Below are positions 51,190 to 60,115 of a DNA stretch of 64,000 nucleotides, one piece after another (position 1 is the stretch's first letter; each line of letters opens with the position of its first letter). The notes beneath the pieces were generated by a model. It ran no database searches and was not told the DNA's origin. It was given only the letters and a program-made list of their open reading frames with translations. The position numbers were made by a program, and so were the translations under genes. Origin of the DNA: Asticcacaulis sp. AC460 (lineage in GTDB: Bacteria > Pseudomonadota > Alphaproteobacteria > Caulobacterales > Caulobacteraceae); the NCBI RefSeq assembly GCF_000495795.1, contig NZ_AWGD01000019.1:1-64000 (forward strand). The letters are read 5' to 3'.

Positions 51190-52271
51190 TTTTCGAAGGT
51201 CTTTACGGCGAAGGGTTCCAACTCCGCGAGGTAATCTTCGAGACTGACCTTGCCGACGCAAGGATAGGCTCCGGCTTCAAGGCCGGAGCCTTTTTCGTGG
51301 ATGCGCCGTGCCAGGACGATGGCGGGAATGCACGGGATGTTGGGGCCGTCGCCATTTTCGGCAACGATGGTCCAGGTCTTCTGCAGCGGCTGGCCGTTGT
51401 GGCCTGTGCCGCGCAGGCGCATATACATGCCGCCGGTGTCGCTTCCGAAGATGTCGAACCATCGGCTGACGGTCAGCAAAAGGCCGGAAAAGCGCGTCAG
51501 GTTCAGCGGCCATCCCCAGCGCACCGGCCAGGACAGCAGCCACAGGAACCACTGCATGAAGCCGAGTTCGACCCCGGCACCGAAGCGGATATCCCTTATG
51601 CCGTAAGCTACCGGTAGCAGATCGAGATCCGGAATGTCGCAATTGGCCAACCACCGCTTCCCAAAAACTGGAAACGTCCAGGATCGCATATCCTGCCAGC
51701 CATAGGCCTTCGGGTGACCGGCGAAGGGTTGGAGGGGCTTGCCGACATAGCTCAGGATGGCGCGGATTGTGGCCAGGCCGCGTTCGGTCTTCTGGCCCGG
51801 CGTGATGGCGTAGTCGATGCTCTCGAGGCGGGCAAATTGCGGGCAGTAGTGTTCGATCACCGCCGAGGACAGGCCGGGCACCGTCGAGGCGCCGGTGATC
51901 AGGGGCACGCCGGCGGCCCTGGCTTCGGCGTCGAGTTTCACAAAATCACGAACGAAGTCGCGGCCATCGGCGAGATCGATATAGGCCACCCCCGCGGCGA
52001 TGCAGGCACGCGCGACGTCGAAACCGGCGCCCTGGAACGGGCCGCAGGTATGAACGACCACGGCGGGCTTTTCGCGTTCCAGGACAGTGGCCAGGTCGCG
52101 GGTAATGTCGACGGCCAGACCGCGGGCGCGGGGCAGGGTGGCCGCCATTTGGTCGGCCTTGGCGGCGTCGCGGCCGGCAATGATGACCGGGATGTTGTGG
52201 CGGCTCAGGCCGGCGCAGATGCGTTTGCCGAAATTGCCGTAACCGCCGAGGACCAGAACTTCACCCGTCAA
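51186..52271 (-). CDS. Saccharopine dehydrogenase-like oxidoreductase
   Basis: A 361-residue protein with the N-terminal NAD(P)-binding motif VLVLGGYGNFGKRICAGL and the block VVHTCGPFQGAGFDVARACI. This places it with the saccharopine dehydrogenase/trans-acting enoyl reductase family of unknown substrates. It starts eleven bases inside the DUF4166 gene that precedes it, a common pairing in Alphaproteobacteria. The terminator of the facing barrel gene lies within its last 110 bases. Confidence 0.88.
   Translation of the reverse strand: MTGEVLVLGGYGNFGKRICAGLSRHNIPVIIAGRDAAKADQMAATLPRARGLAVDITRDLATVLEREKPAVVVHTCGPFQGAGFDVARACIAAGVAYIDLADGRDFVRDFVKLDAEARAAGVPLITGASTVPGLSSAVIEHYCPQFARLESIDYAITPGQKTERGLATIRAILSYVGKPLQPFAGHPKAYGWQDMRSWTFPVFGKRWLANCDIPDLDLLPVAYGIRDIRFGAGVELGFMQWFLWLLSWPVRWGWPLNLTRFSGLLLTVSRWFDIFGSDTGGMYMRLRGTGHNGQPLQKTWTIVAENGDGPNIPCIPAIVLARRIHEKGSGLEAGAYPCVGKVSLEDYLAELEPFAVKTFEN
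51266..51295 (+). terminator. Rho-independent terminator lying inside the convergent gene
   Basis: Perfect ten-base arms AGGCTCCGGC and GCCGGAGCCT with a TTCAAG loop and a run of five Ts. It serves the plus-strand barrel gene ending at 51189 but is within the coding part of 51186-52271. Confidence 0.85.
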
Positions 52272-52878
52272 GCTTCACCTGCGTAATGCGAAAGGTCCCG
52301 GCATAGCCGATCAGAGGGCCCGTGTGCAGGGCGTGGGTGAGGGCGGTCTGCATGGCGAAGCTGTTTTCGTCGACGGCGGCTTCCCAGGCGCCGCCAGTAC
52401 CAAACAGGTATTTCAGCAGGCCGGGCAGGGGGATGTGATGGCCGAACAGCCGCCAGGTGAAGCCCTTGTGGCTGATAACGACCTTGCCGTTTTCGACGCT
52501 GTAGTCAGCCTTCCAGCCGCCGCCGAAGCGGAAATATTCGATGACCTCGTGCGGGCCGGTGACGACCAGTTCCGATGTGAAAATATGGGGCGGGCGGCCA
52601 GGCGGGAAGAAATGGCGTTCGAAGAGATAGCTGTCGGATTTCGCGTCGCTGCGGGTGTAGACGGTGACCGGGACGGCCTTGCCTTCGAACGGCACCAGAA
52701 GCCCGCCCAGTTTCAGCAGCCACGAAAAGCGGCGCATGACCGGCGACAGGGTGATGTCGAGCGCGCCTTCATGGGTGACGACGTCGCGGGTGAAGGGCCG
52801 GTTGGCATAGTGCGCCTTGATCGGCGGCGGAAGGGCGTCCCACTGGTCGCCGAAGGCTTTAGCGAAGATCGGGGTCAT
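52261..52878 (-). CDS. DUF4166 domain protein
   Basis: A 205-residue protein: PIKAHYANRPFTRDVVTHEGAL and FTSELVVTGPHEVIEYFRFGGGW are the DUF4166 blocks. No membrane helix or signal peptide is evident. It overlaps the next gene (saccharopine dehydrogenase-like) by 11 bases and the previous (DCC) by four, so three genes act together. DUF4166 is sometimes fused to that oxidoreductase. Activity is unknown. Confidence 0.85.
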   Translation of the reverse strand: MTPIFAKAFGDQWDALPPPIKAHYANRPFTRDVVTHEGALDITLSPVMRRFSWLLKLGGLLVPFEGKAVPVTVYTRSDAKSDSYLFERHFFPPGRPPHIFTSELVVTGPHEVIEYFRFGGGWKADYSVENGKVVISHKGFTWRLFGHHIPLPGLLKYLFGTGGAWEAAVDENSFAMQTALTHALHTGPLIGYAGTFRITQVKLDG

Positions 52879-53258
52879 ATCGGCCTTTTCCCATTGAGCT
52901 TCAGCATCAGCCGGCGGACCGCCTTCATGGCGGGATAGAACAGGGTGACGGTTGCCTTGTTACGGAACAGGGCAACGTTCAACCGGTTCAGCCAACCCCG
53001 CTCCGAGCCAATCATGGCCAGGAGGTGCAGGGCCTCTTCCCCATGATAGAGCCGGTCTTCGAATTTGACGACGATGCCCTGGTTCAGGTCGAAACCACGG
53101 GCGGCGATTTCGGCGTCCAGGGGTGTCCCGCCGATCTCGCGGGCATTGAGAATCTGCAATGCGCCGACGGCCTGTTTGATGCGGACCATTCTGGCCGACG
53201 CCGTACAGAACGGACAGTCGCCGTCATAAACCAGTTGGATCGGTGGCCCCTCGCTCAT
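52875..53258 (-). CDS. DCC-family thiol-disulfide oxidoreductase (DUF393)
   Basis: A 127-residue thioredoxin-fold protein. The redox motif YDGDCPFCTASARMV gives the family its name (Asp-x-Asp-Cys-x-x-Cys). ATG 53258 is chosen because the product then starts shortly before that motif. First gene of the DCC, DUF4166, oxidoreductase unit. Partner protein unknown. Confidence 0.9.
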   Translation of the reverse strand: MSEGPPIQLVYDGDCPFCTASARMVRIKQAVGALQILNAREIGGTPLDAEIAARGFDLNQGIVVKFEDRLYHGEEALHLLAMIGSERGWLNRLNVALFRNKATVTLFYPAMKAVRRLMLKLNGKRPI

Positions 53259-53392
53259 GGCTTGGAGATTAGCACTGCTTGTCCGGTGGGCAATGCGGCA
53301 ATTGATCCTAACGTCATCGTGCATAATTTACCGGCTGCTCTTGCCTTGGTTCAACCCGCTCCCATCTGAAACCCATCTGAGAGGAGCCGATC

Positions 53393-54022
53393 ATGATCCA
53401 CCTGTACACCTGGGGTACCCCCAATGGCCGCAAGCTGACCATAATGCTGGAAGAGCTGGGCGTCCCCTACGACATCCACCCGGTCAATATCGGCAAGGAC
53501 GAACAGTTCGATCCGGCCTATCTCAAGATTTCACCCAACAACAAGATCCCCGCCATTGTCGACGATGAGGCCGAGGGCGGGCCGCTGAGCCTGTTCGAAT
53601 CCGGCGCCATCATGATCTATCTGGCCGACAAGTACGGCAAGTTCCTGCCGGCTTCGGGCCCGGCGCGCTACACCGCCATCCAGTGGCTGATGTGGCAGAT
53701 GGGCGGCCTGGGCCCCATGTTCGGGCAATTGGGGTGGTGGGTCGTGTCCGATAAGGAGCAAACCCCCAAGGGTGTCGAACGCTATGCCAAGGAGTCGGAA
53801 CGTCTGCTGAGCGTTCTCGACAAGCGGTTGTCGGAAGCGGCCTATGTCGGTGGCGACGACTACACCATTGCCGACATGGCGATCTGGCCGTGGATTTCGC
53901 AATACCGCACGCGGGTGAAGGACCATATCGAGCCACTGGTGCAAAAGTACCCGAACGTGTTGGCCTGGCTGGACCGGGTCGGTGCGCGTCCCGCGGTGCA
54001 GAAGGGGTTTGCTCTGCCTTAG
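53393..54022 (+). CDS. Glutathione S-transferase (YfcG/nu-class-like)
   Basis: A 209-residue GST. TWGTPNGRKLTIMLEELG has the Thr-x-x-x-Gly-Arg/Lys arrangement of nu-class enzymes, which reduce disulfides with two glutathiones. ISPNNKIPAIVD and LFESGAIMIYLADKYG are the GSH-binding blocks. AGAGGAG lies about eight bases before ATG 53393. Its TAG overlaps the stop of the convergent lipoprotein gene by four bases. Confidence 0.92.
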   Translation: MIHLYTWGTPNGRKLTIMLEELGVPYDIHPVNIGKDEQFDPAYLKISPNNKIPAIVDDEAEGGPLSLFESGAIMIYLADKYGKFLPASGPARYTAIQWLMWQMGGLGPMFGQLGWWVVSDKEQTPKGVERYAKESERLLSVLDKRLSEAAYVGGDDYTIADMAIWPWISQYRTRVKDHIEPLVQKYPNVLAWLDRVGARPAVQKGFALP

Positions 54023-54780
54023 GGCAGACGTTCGATCCCGACGTCCTTTTCCCAGGTATGGCTTTCGGCCCGCTCCTGCGCCGTCTGGGGTGGACGGGGT
54101 TTGAACGGCAGGACCGGCTGGGCGGAAGTCAGCTGCCAGGCATTGCCGGTCAGTACCGCTTCCGCCTCGAACGCCGGGGCCTGGTTTTCGCCGTCACGGT
54201 TACACCGCAGCTTCAGCCGCAGGGCGTCGCGCCACGCAACCGGCTCGCACCAGGAATCGCTGTCCACGATGGCGCGCGGTGACGCATGCCAGTCGACAAT
54301 TTCAATCAAGCCGTCGGAAAGCGGTGAGGCCATAATGCCGCTGGCAATGTAGCGCCCGCCGGGTGATGCCATGGGAGCTCCGGCCAGCCACTGGCTTTTG
54401 CCGGAGCGATCAAAGAGGATATAGTTGTCGCCTTCGCCATGTTCGCGATAGACCACGGCCACGGGGCCGTCCTTGAGCTGGATCAGGCCCGCGAAAGACC
54501 ACAGGCTGCAGGTTTCCCAACCTTCACAGGCGCTTTCCGGGGTGCTGGTCAGGCGGACGATGTCGCGGCCGTCATAGCTGAGCACCAGCTTGTCGCCCTC
54601 GCGCCGGGCGAATTTGGGATAGGCTTTCAGCGCGGCGGCTTCGTCGTCGTAGAGGCGGGCTTCGACGGCCTTCGGGCCTGACTGCGGCGGGGGCGGGGGT
54701 TGCACGGTGACCGGCGGTACAGGCTTGGTCGAACAGGCCGCGACCGTTGCCAGCAATCCCAAAACCCACAAGCGTTTCAT
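54019..54780 (-). CDS. Hypothetical lipoprotein
   Basis: A 253-residue protein with a lipobox (TVAAC, Cys16) and a Pro-rich linker (VQPPPPPQSGP). A mixed domain with four Cys (SACEGWETC, DSWCEP, LRC) follows, which could pair in disulfides. No family is recognised. The C-terminus HTWEKDVGIERLP is charged. It appears to be an outer-membrane or periplasmic lipoprotein transcribed alone. Confidence 0.8.
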   Translation of the reverse strand: MKRLWVLGLLATVAACSTKPVPPVTVQPPPPPQSGPKAVEARLYDDEAAALKAYPKFARREGDKLVLSYDGRDIVRLTSTPESACEGWETCSLWSFAGLIQLKDGPVAVVYREHGEGDNYILFDRSGKSQWLAGAPMASPGGRYIASGIMASPLSDGLIEIVDWHASPRAIVDSDSWCEPVAWRDALRLKLRCNRDGENQAPAFEAEAVLTGNAWQLTSAQPVLPFKPRPPQTAQERAESHTWEKDVGIERLP

Positions 54781-54836
54781 GGCATTATCCCCTCTGGCGG
54801 AACGCTACCATGTTCGCCGAAGTCTGGAAACGAAAC

Positions 54837-55301
54837 TCAGTCGGCTTTTTCACCTTTCGGTGGTTTGCGGCGGACGTACAACACCTTGCGTACCCTGGCG
54901 ATCAGGACGCCGTCGGTATCCAGGATGTCGACATCGTATTCCGGCGTCACCTTCTCGCCGGCATCGGCCAGGGCGCGGACGCGGGCGATTTCCTCCTGAG
55001 GGATGTGAAATATGGCGCGGACGTGCTTGCGTCCGGGTTTCAGGAACTGGATCGAGGCGGCCTTGTCCCAGACGATATAGTCGCGGCCCAGATTGGTCAT
55101 CAGGATGGCCATGAAGAACGGATCGCACATCATGTACAGGCTGCCGCCGAACTGGGTGCCGACGACGTTTTTGTTCCACCAGCGCAGCTTCATCTCGACC
55201 GTGATCGAGGTGACATCGGCATTGGTGGCGACCACCTTGATCCCGGCGCCCAGCATCGGCGGGTACCAGTTGATCATCCGGAACAGTTTTGCATTGGCCA
55301 T
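54837..55301 (-). CDS. DUF4442/hotdog-fold thioesterase-like protein
   Basis: A 154-residue protein; FRMINWYPPMLGAGIKVV and TQFGGSLYMMCDPFFMAILMTNLG are the N-terminal blocks of DUF4442, a hotdog-fold acyl-thioester family. The central helix with Asp (MMCDPF) is where such enzymes bind acyl-CoA. Specific substrate unknown. ATG 55301 has AGAGGTAG upstream. Confidence 0.85.
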   Translation of the reverse strand: MANAKLFRMINWYPPMLGAGIKVVATNADVTSITVEMKLRWWNKNVVGTQFGGSLYMMCDPFFMAILMTNLGRDYIVWDKAASIQFLKPGRKHVRAIFHIPQEEIARVRALADAGEKVTPEYDVDILDTDGVLIARVRKVLYVRRKPPKGEKAD

Positions 55302-55455
55302 GGGCTACCTCTCGTTGGCCATTAATATGCAATTCAGTACAAAATTCAAGCCGTGTAACCCGATTTCGTTGTAGGACGTATTGGTGATATGGATTTGGTG
55401 CTGGGGCTGTCGTTGTCGTTTTTTCCGAACCCAGGCAGTTGTTAGCCACAAATTC

Positions 55456-55487
55456 TTTCTCCTCTCCGGCAAGCGGGGAGGAGAAAG
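55456..55487. repeat. Fragment of the intergenic palindromic repeat
   Basis: A small hairpin TTTCTCCTCTCC-GGCAAG-CGGGGAGGAGAAA (one mismatch) matching the terminal hairpin of the larger elements. It sits in the divergent gap before the cytochrome gene. Confidence 0.55.
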
Positions 55488-55516
55488 CGGGATGACCTTG
55501 AAAGGTTTATGCGTGC

Positions 55517-56119
55517 ATGGCTGAGGAAAGTGACAAAAGTTCCGTGCATCCGTGGTGGCTGCGCATGGTGCACTGGATGAATGCCGCCGGCGTCATCATC
55601 CTGATCCTCAGCGGATGGCAGATCTATAACGCCACCGGCTTCATGGGCTTCAAGTTCCCGCGCGAAGTCACCCTGGGGCGCTGGCTGGGTGGTGGCATCC
55701 AATGGCACTTCGCCGCCATGTGGCTGCTGTGGGGCGTGGCCGTCTTTTATCTCGTCATGGCGACTGTCACCGGCCGGTGGCAGCGCAAGTTCTGGCCGGT
55801 GTCCATTCCCGGCATCTTCCGCGACCTGAAGGCCACGTTCACCGGCAAGCTGAGCCATACCGATCTGCGCATCTATAATTACGTCCAGAAGGCCGCCTAT
55901 CTGTTCGTCATGCTGGATATCACCGTGCTGATCCTGTCGGGCCTGGTGTTGTGGAAGAACGTCCAGTTTCCGATCCTGCGCATGCTGATGTTCGGCTACG
56001 AGGGCGCGCGGCTGATCCATTTCGTCGCCATGGTCGCCATGTGCGGATTTATTGTTGTCCATGTCGTCATGGCGCTTCTGGTGCCGAAGACGATCAAGGC
56101 CATGTTGTGGGGACGTTGA
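55517..56119 (+). CDS. Cytochrome b561-type membrane protein
   Basis: A 200-residue protein with four membrane helices; helix 1 (WWLRMVHWMNAAGVIILIL) has a His at the typical position for heme ligation, and further His residues lie in GIQWHFAAM and RLIHFVAM/VVHVVMA. This is the di-heme cytochrome b561/hydrogenase-b-type fold (PF01292-like). The next gene, two bases on, is a molybdopterin enzyme, so this subunit likely brings electrons between quinone and that enzyme. Confidence 0.88.
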   Translation: MAEESDKSSVHPWWLRMVHWMNAAGVIILILSGWQIYNATGFMGFKFPREVTLGRWLGGGIQWHFAAMWLLWGVAVFYLVMATVTGRWQRKFWPVSIPGIFRDLKATFTGKLSHTDLRIYNYVQKAAYLFVMLDITVLILSGLVLWKNVQFPILRMLMFGYEGARLIHFVAMVAMCGFIVVHVVMALLVPKTIKAMLWGR

Positions 56120-56120
56120 G

Positions 56121-56897
56121 ATGGACCGGAAACTGCCTCCCGAAGTCGCCCGCGACAAGGACGCCATCCTGAAGGAGGCCAACGGCCTGCTGAAGGATCC
56201 CGGCAAGCGCCGTTTGCTGGGTAATGTGCTGACCCTGGGCGGGTTGTCGCTGGCCACGGGCATACTGATCCGTGACGAGCAATCGGTGAAAAAGATCCTG
56301 CAGCGGATTTCGCGCTTCAATGACGGCGCCCAGGCGGCTTTGTTCGACCCTAACGACATGGCGCCGGAATATCCGCGATCGGATATCTCCAATCCGTTTC
56401 CGTATAACGCCTTCTATCCGCTGGCTAAGGTACCAAAGGTCGATGGCGACAGTTTCCGGCTGCAATTGGCGGGAAAGATCGCCGACAAGCGGCCGTGGGA
56501 TCTGCCGGCATTGTATGCCCTGCCGCAGGTCAGCCAGGTCACCCGCCATATCTGCGTCGAGGGCTGGAGCGCCATCGGCGAGTGGGGCGGGGTGGTGTTT
56601 TCCGATTTCCTGAAAAGGATCGGCGCGGATACGACCTGCAAATATGTCGGCTTTAAATGCGCCGACGGCTATCATACTTCGATCGACATGCCGACGGCGT
56701 TGCATGCCCAGACGATTCTGGCCTTTACCTTTCGCGGGCACACCCTTCCGACCTGGTATGGTTATCCGATGAAGCTGCGCATGCCGACGAAGCTGGGCTA
56801 TAAGAACCCTAAGCACATTACCGAAATCTTCGTCACCAATGATCATCCCGGCGGCTTCTGGGAGGACCAGGGTTATAACTGGTTCGGCGGGAGTTAG
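56121..56897 (+). CDS. Sulfite-oxidase-fold molybdopterin enzyme
   Basis: A 258-residue protein. RHICVEGWS carries the molybdenum-binding Cys145, and FKCADGYHTSIDMPTA and the ending GFWEDQGYNWFGG are typical of the YedY/MsrP-like sulfite oxidase family. There is one membrane helix or signal-like segment near residues 33-50 (LGNVLTLGGLSLATGILI), so the domain is probably periplasmic. ATG 56121 follows GGACGTTGAG. It is paired with the b561-type cytochrome, much as MsrP is with MsrQ, but the cytochrome here is of another family. Substrate unknown (methionine sulfoxide is one possibility). Confidence 0.88.
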   Translation: MDRKLPPEVARDKDAILKEANGLLKDPGKRRLLGNVLTLGGLSLATGILIRDEQSVKKILQRISRFNDGAQAALFDPNDMAPEYPRSDISNPFPYNAFYPLAKVPKVDGDSFRLQLAGKIADKRPWDLPALYALPQVSQVTRHICVEGWSAIGEWGGVVFSDFLKRIGADTTCKYVGFKCADGYHTSIDMPTALHAQTILAFTFRGHTLPTWYGYPMKLRMPTKLGYKNPKHITEIFVTNDHPGGFWEDQGYNWFGGS

Positions 56898-56958
56898 AAA
56901 TCGACGCCTGCTGTGCGATTGCGAACTTATTCAACGGCCTTTGGGACTGCTCGCGCCT

Positions 56959-57130
56959 ATCCTCCACCGCTTGCGGGGGAGGTGCTGAGCAAGCGAAGGC
57001 AAAGCCGTAGCGCGTCAAAGCGGAGGGGGAGCCGGAAGCTCGGAACTCGTGACTCCCCCTCCGTCTCGACGCGCTTCGCCTGAAGAAGGCTCGCTTGCTC
57101 GACACCTCCCCCGCAAGCGGGGGAGGATAA
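56959..57130. repeat. Dispersed bipartite palindromic repeat, full copy (inverted relative to 20302)
   Basis: Hairpin ends TATCCTCCACCGCTTGCGGG and CCCGCAAGCGGGGGAGGATA bracket two oppositely oriented GCGTCAAAGCGGAGGGGGAG / CTCCCCCTCCGTCTCGACGC arms. It sits between the convergent molybdopterin enzyme and HPPD genes, as expected for a terminator-like element. The rest of the 56898-57300 gap holds no gene. Confidence 0.85.
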
Positions 57131-57300
57131 AGGTCGTGCCGCTGGCGTTACCTATTGGACTGTTGATTGATGAGTTAACGTGAATCGATCCGTCCTCTGA
57201 ACGGCGTGGAAACAAACCGTGTAAGAATCACTGACATCGTCAGGTTGCCGCGATGTTCCCTACCAGATGTGGTGGGGAATCACCGTCTTAACCATACGGC

Positions 57301-58335
57301 TTATGCGACCTTGATGACACCGCGGCGGATCTGGTCCAACTCGATCGACTCAAACAGGGCCTGGAAGTTGCCGTTGCCGAAGCCCTCATTGCCCTTGCGC
57401 TGGATGATCTCGAAGAAGATCGGCCCGAAGGTATTCTCAGTGAAGATCTGCAGCAGAATGCCTTCTTCGCCGACCTTGCCGTCGATCAGGATGCGGTTCT
57501 TACGCAGGCGTTCCAGGTCCTCGCCATGGCCCGGGACTCGCTTGTCGACCAGGTCGTAATAGGTGTCGATCGTATCCTGAAGCTTCACGCCGCGGGCGCG
57601 CAGCTTTTCCACCGTCGCATAGATGTCCGGCGTCGTCAGGGCGATATGCTGGATGCCTTCGCCATTGTACTGGCGAAGGAATTCCTCGATCTGTGAGCTG
57701 TCGTCCTGGCTTTCGTTCAACGGGATGCGGATGGCGCCGTCGGGGGCGATCATCGCCTGGCTGAACAGACCTGTCGCCTGGCCCTTGATGTCGAAATACT
57801 TCTGCTCCTCGAAGCCGAAGATCTGGCGGTAGAATCCCGACCAGGTCCGCATCTCGCCGCGCTTCACATTGTGCGTCAGATGGTCGAGCAGGTCGAAACC
57901 GACGCTGTTCTTGGCTTCGGCTTCGTCGGCGCCGGGTATCGGCGTCCAGCCGGCAAAAGGATCGCCGTCGACCAGGTACAGCAGCGAGCCGCCGATACCT
58001 TCCAGCACGAACTCCGGACGCAGGCCCCCTACGGTCGCCGGGCGGGCGCCGCTTTCCAGGGCCAGGTCATAGGCCTTGGCCGCGTGCTTGACGTGGAAGG
58101 CCATGCCGCTTGCCGAAGGGCCGTGTTCGGCAGCGAAGGTTCGGGCGTGTGGCGTGGCCAGGTGGTTGACCACGAAGCGGATACGGCCCTGGCGGTAGAG
58201 TACGATGTCCAGCGACGGATGGCGCATGGCGGCAGTAAAGCCCAGCAACTCCAGCTGCTGCGCCATGGTCGCAGTATCGGGGCCGGTGAATTCGACATAG
58301 GCGAATCCGTCCAGGCCCAAGGGATTAGCGGTCAT
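57301..58335 (-). CDS. hppD: 4-hydroxyphenylpyruvate dioxygenase
   Basis: A 344-residue non-heme iron dioxygenase converting 4-hydroxyphenylpyruvate to homogentisate. It has two VOC domains; the second carries the iron ligands around FDLLDHLTHNV, GEGIQHIALTTPD and FFEIIQRKGNEGFGNGNF. Start ATG 58335 has GGAG upstream. It follows the aromatic aminotransferase by 23 bases on the same strand, so tyrosine to homogentisate is encoded as a unit. The later steps (HmgA, MaiA, FahA) are not in the window. Confidence 0.97.
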   Translation of the reverse strand: MTANPLGLDGFAYVEFTGPDTATMAQQLELLGFTAAMRHPSLDIVLYRQGRIRFVVNHLATPHARTFAAEHGPSASGMAFHVKHAAKAYDLALESGARPATVGGLRPEFVLEGIGGSLLYLVDGDPFAGWTPIPGADEAEAKNSVGFDLLDHLTHNVKRGEMRTWSGFYRQIFGFEEQKYFDIKGQATGLFSQAMIAPDGAIRIPLNESQDDSSQIEEFLRQYNGEGIQHIALTTPDIYATVEKLRARGVKLQDTIDTYYDLVDKRVPGHGEDLERLRKNRILIDGKVGEEGILLQIFTENTFGPIFFEIIQRKGNEGFGNGNFQALFESIELDQIRRGVIKVA

Positions 58336-58358
58336 GAAACCGTCTCCTTCTTGAAGCT

Positions 58359-59570
58359 CTACAAAACGGACCGCAAGGCGCTCGCGAACACCGGCAGGTT
58401 GCCCTGGTTCAATCCGGCGATGTTGATACGGCCAGACTCCACCATGTAGATGCCGTGCTCGATTCGCAACCGGGTGACCTGGTCGCGATCCAGCGGCAGC
58501 AGACTGAACATGCCGGACTGTCTCTTTACGGTCTCAAATTCAGGTACGGCCGTGGCCAAATCATGGCGAAGGCCGGTAAGGCGTTCCCGCATCACGTCCA
58601 GCTCGCTACGCCACAGGGCGTTCAGCTGCGGCGTCGTCAGGATAATACGGACCACGGCGGCGCCATGGTCGGGCGGCATGGACCACAGGGTGCGGGCCAT
58701 CAGGTTCAGATTGGTGCGGGCGCGGCGGACACTATTGGGGTTGCTGCCCTGGACCCACAGGGCGCCGGCGCGGTCGCGGTACAGGCCGAAATTCTTCGAA
58801 CCCGAAACGCAGACCAGGGCTTCGGGTACCTGGGTCAGGACATGACGCAGGCCCCAGGCGTCGTCGTCGAGGCCGCTGCCCAGGCCCTGATAGGCCATGT
58901 CGAGCACCGGCACGACGCCGCGGTCGTTGAGGAATTGGGCGAGAACCTGCCACTGATCGTGGCTGAATTCGACGCCGGTCGGGTTATGGCAGCCCGACTG
59001 CAGCACGATGGCATCGCCGCGGCGGACCTCATTCAGCGCCGACATCATGGCGTCGAACAATAGCGTCTGTGTCGGCTTGTCGAAGAAGGGATGTTCGATG
59101 ACCTCGAGGCTGGCCGCTTGCATCAGCATGGCGTGATTGACATAGCCCGGGGTGCCGATCCACACGCGACAGTCCGGATTGGTGCGGTGGAGCAGGGCGG
59201 CCGCCAGGCGCAGGGCGCCGGTGCCGCCGGGCGTCTGCATGCCCCATGCGGTGTCGTCGGGCTCAGTGCCGAACACGATCGGCGCCAGCGCGGCGACAAA
59301 GGCGGCATCGCCTTCAGGCGAGAGGTAGTCCTTGCTGGTCTGGGTTTCGATCAGGTGGCGCTCGGCGGCCTTGACCGACTGCAGGATCGGGGTGTGGCCG
59401 CTGTCGTCGCGATAGACGCCGATCCCCAGGTCGATCTTGTCCGGACGCGGATCATTACGCAGCAGGTGCAGCACCATCAGCATAGGGTCCAGCGGCTGTT
59501 CGGCCAGGGTGTCCATCAGGCCGGGGGCAGGGCGGAGATCCAGACTCTGAGGGCTCATGGCGGAACTCAT
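58359..59570 (-). CDS. Aromatic amino acid aminotransferase (TyrB/AspC family)
   Basis: A 403-residue class I PLP aminotransferase. VSGSKNFGLYRDRAGAL carries the PLP Lys, and QSGCHNPTGVEFSHDQW and TPGGTGALRLAA are conserved. IDLGIGVYRDDSG is the AspC/TyrB start. It transfers amino groups from tyrosine or phenylalanine, given its pairing with HPPD; aspartate activity is possible. ATG 59570 or the Met four residues further may be used. Confidence 0.92.
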   Translation of the reverse strand: MSSAMSPQSLDLRPAPGLMDTLAEQPLDPMLMVLHLLRNDPRPDKIDLGIGVYRDDSGHTPILQSVKAAERHLIETQTSKDYLSPEGDAAFVAALAPIVFGTEPDDTAWGMQTPGGTGALRLAAALLHRTNPDCRVWIGTPGYVNHAMLMQAASLEVIEHPFFDKPTQTLLFDAMMSALNEVRRGDAIVLQSGCHNPTGVEFSHDQWQVLAQFLNDRGVVPVLDMAYQGLGSGLDDDAWGLRHVLTQVPEALVCVSGSKNFGLYRDRAGALWVQGSNPNSVRRARTNLNLMARTLWSMPPDHGAAVVRIILTTPQLNALWRSELDVMRERLTGLRHDLATAVPEFETVKRQSGMFSLLPLDRDQVTRLRIEHGIYMVESGRINIAGLNQGNLPVFASALRSVL

Positions 59571-59746
59571 ATCGGCACCAGTCGTTGCGAATGCAATTGT
59601 ATCTATTGAAACTATACCTGCATTTAAGATCTGGCAATCGGAAAGGGCCGCGTTTGGAATTTTTTTGGACTTTGCCGCTATAGTGGGGAGTCAAAAGGCT
59701 GTGAAACGGCGGTTTCTCGCGCCTCATGTAAATTGGGAGCAGAAGA

Positions 59747-60112
59747 ATGTCTGACCATTATCCGTTGTATATCGCCCTGCGTGGCCTGATGGTGCGCGCG
59801 GCGCCCGCCATGCAGATCGGCAAGGATGCACTGGGTGAATTCACCCTGAACGTGGCGCGCGACATCATGAATTCCAAGGATCCGGTCTGGTTCGGTTCCG
59901 TGCGCATGAGCGGCAACAATGTGTCCTACTACCTGCCGCCCCTGGCCGCGCGCGAAGGCCGCGACCTGATCGTGCCCGAGGGCCTGAAGCGGCTGTCGAC
60001 CAGCAAGACGTGCTTCGTCTTCCACGACCAGAATGCTGACCGCTTTGCGGAACTGGAAGACCTGACGCGGGCAGCGGCCGACAAGTTTGCCGGCGCCACG
60101 CGGGCGGCTTAA
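59747..60112 (+). CDS. Hypothetical protein
   Basis: A 121-residue cytosolic protein with no signal peptide. SMETWYP-like motifs are absent; the visible pattern is a long helix (ALRGLMVRAAPAMQIGKDA), a strand block (PVWFGSVRMSGNNVSYYLPP), and a final helix. I do not recognise a family. A reasonable SD (GGGAGCAGAAG) precedes ATG 59747. Convergent with the small membrane protein, three bases between stops. Confidence 0.75.
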   Translation: MSDHYPLYIALRGLMVRAAPAMQIGKDALGEFTLNVARDIMNSKDPVWFGSVRMSGNNVSYYLPPLAAREGRDLIVPEGLKRLSTSKTCFVFHDQNADRFAELEDLTRAAADKFAGATRAA

Positions 60113-60115
60113 GGG

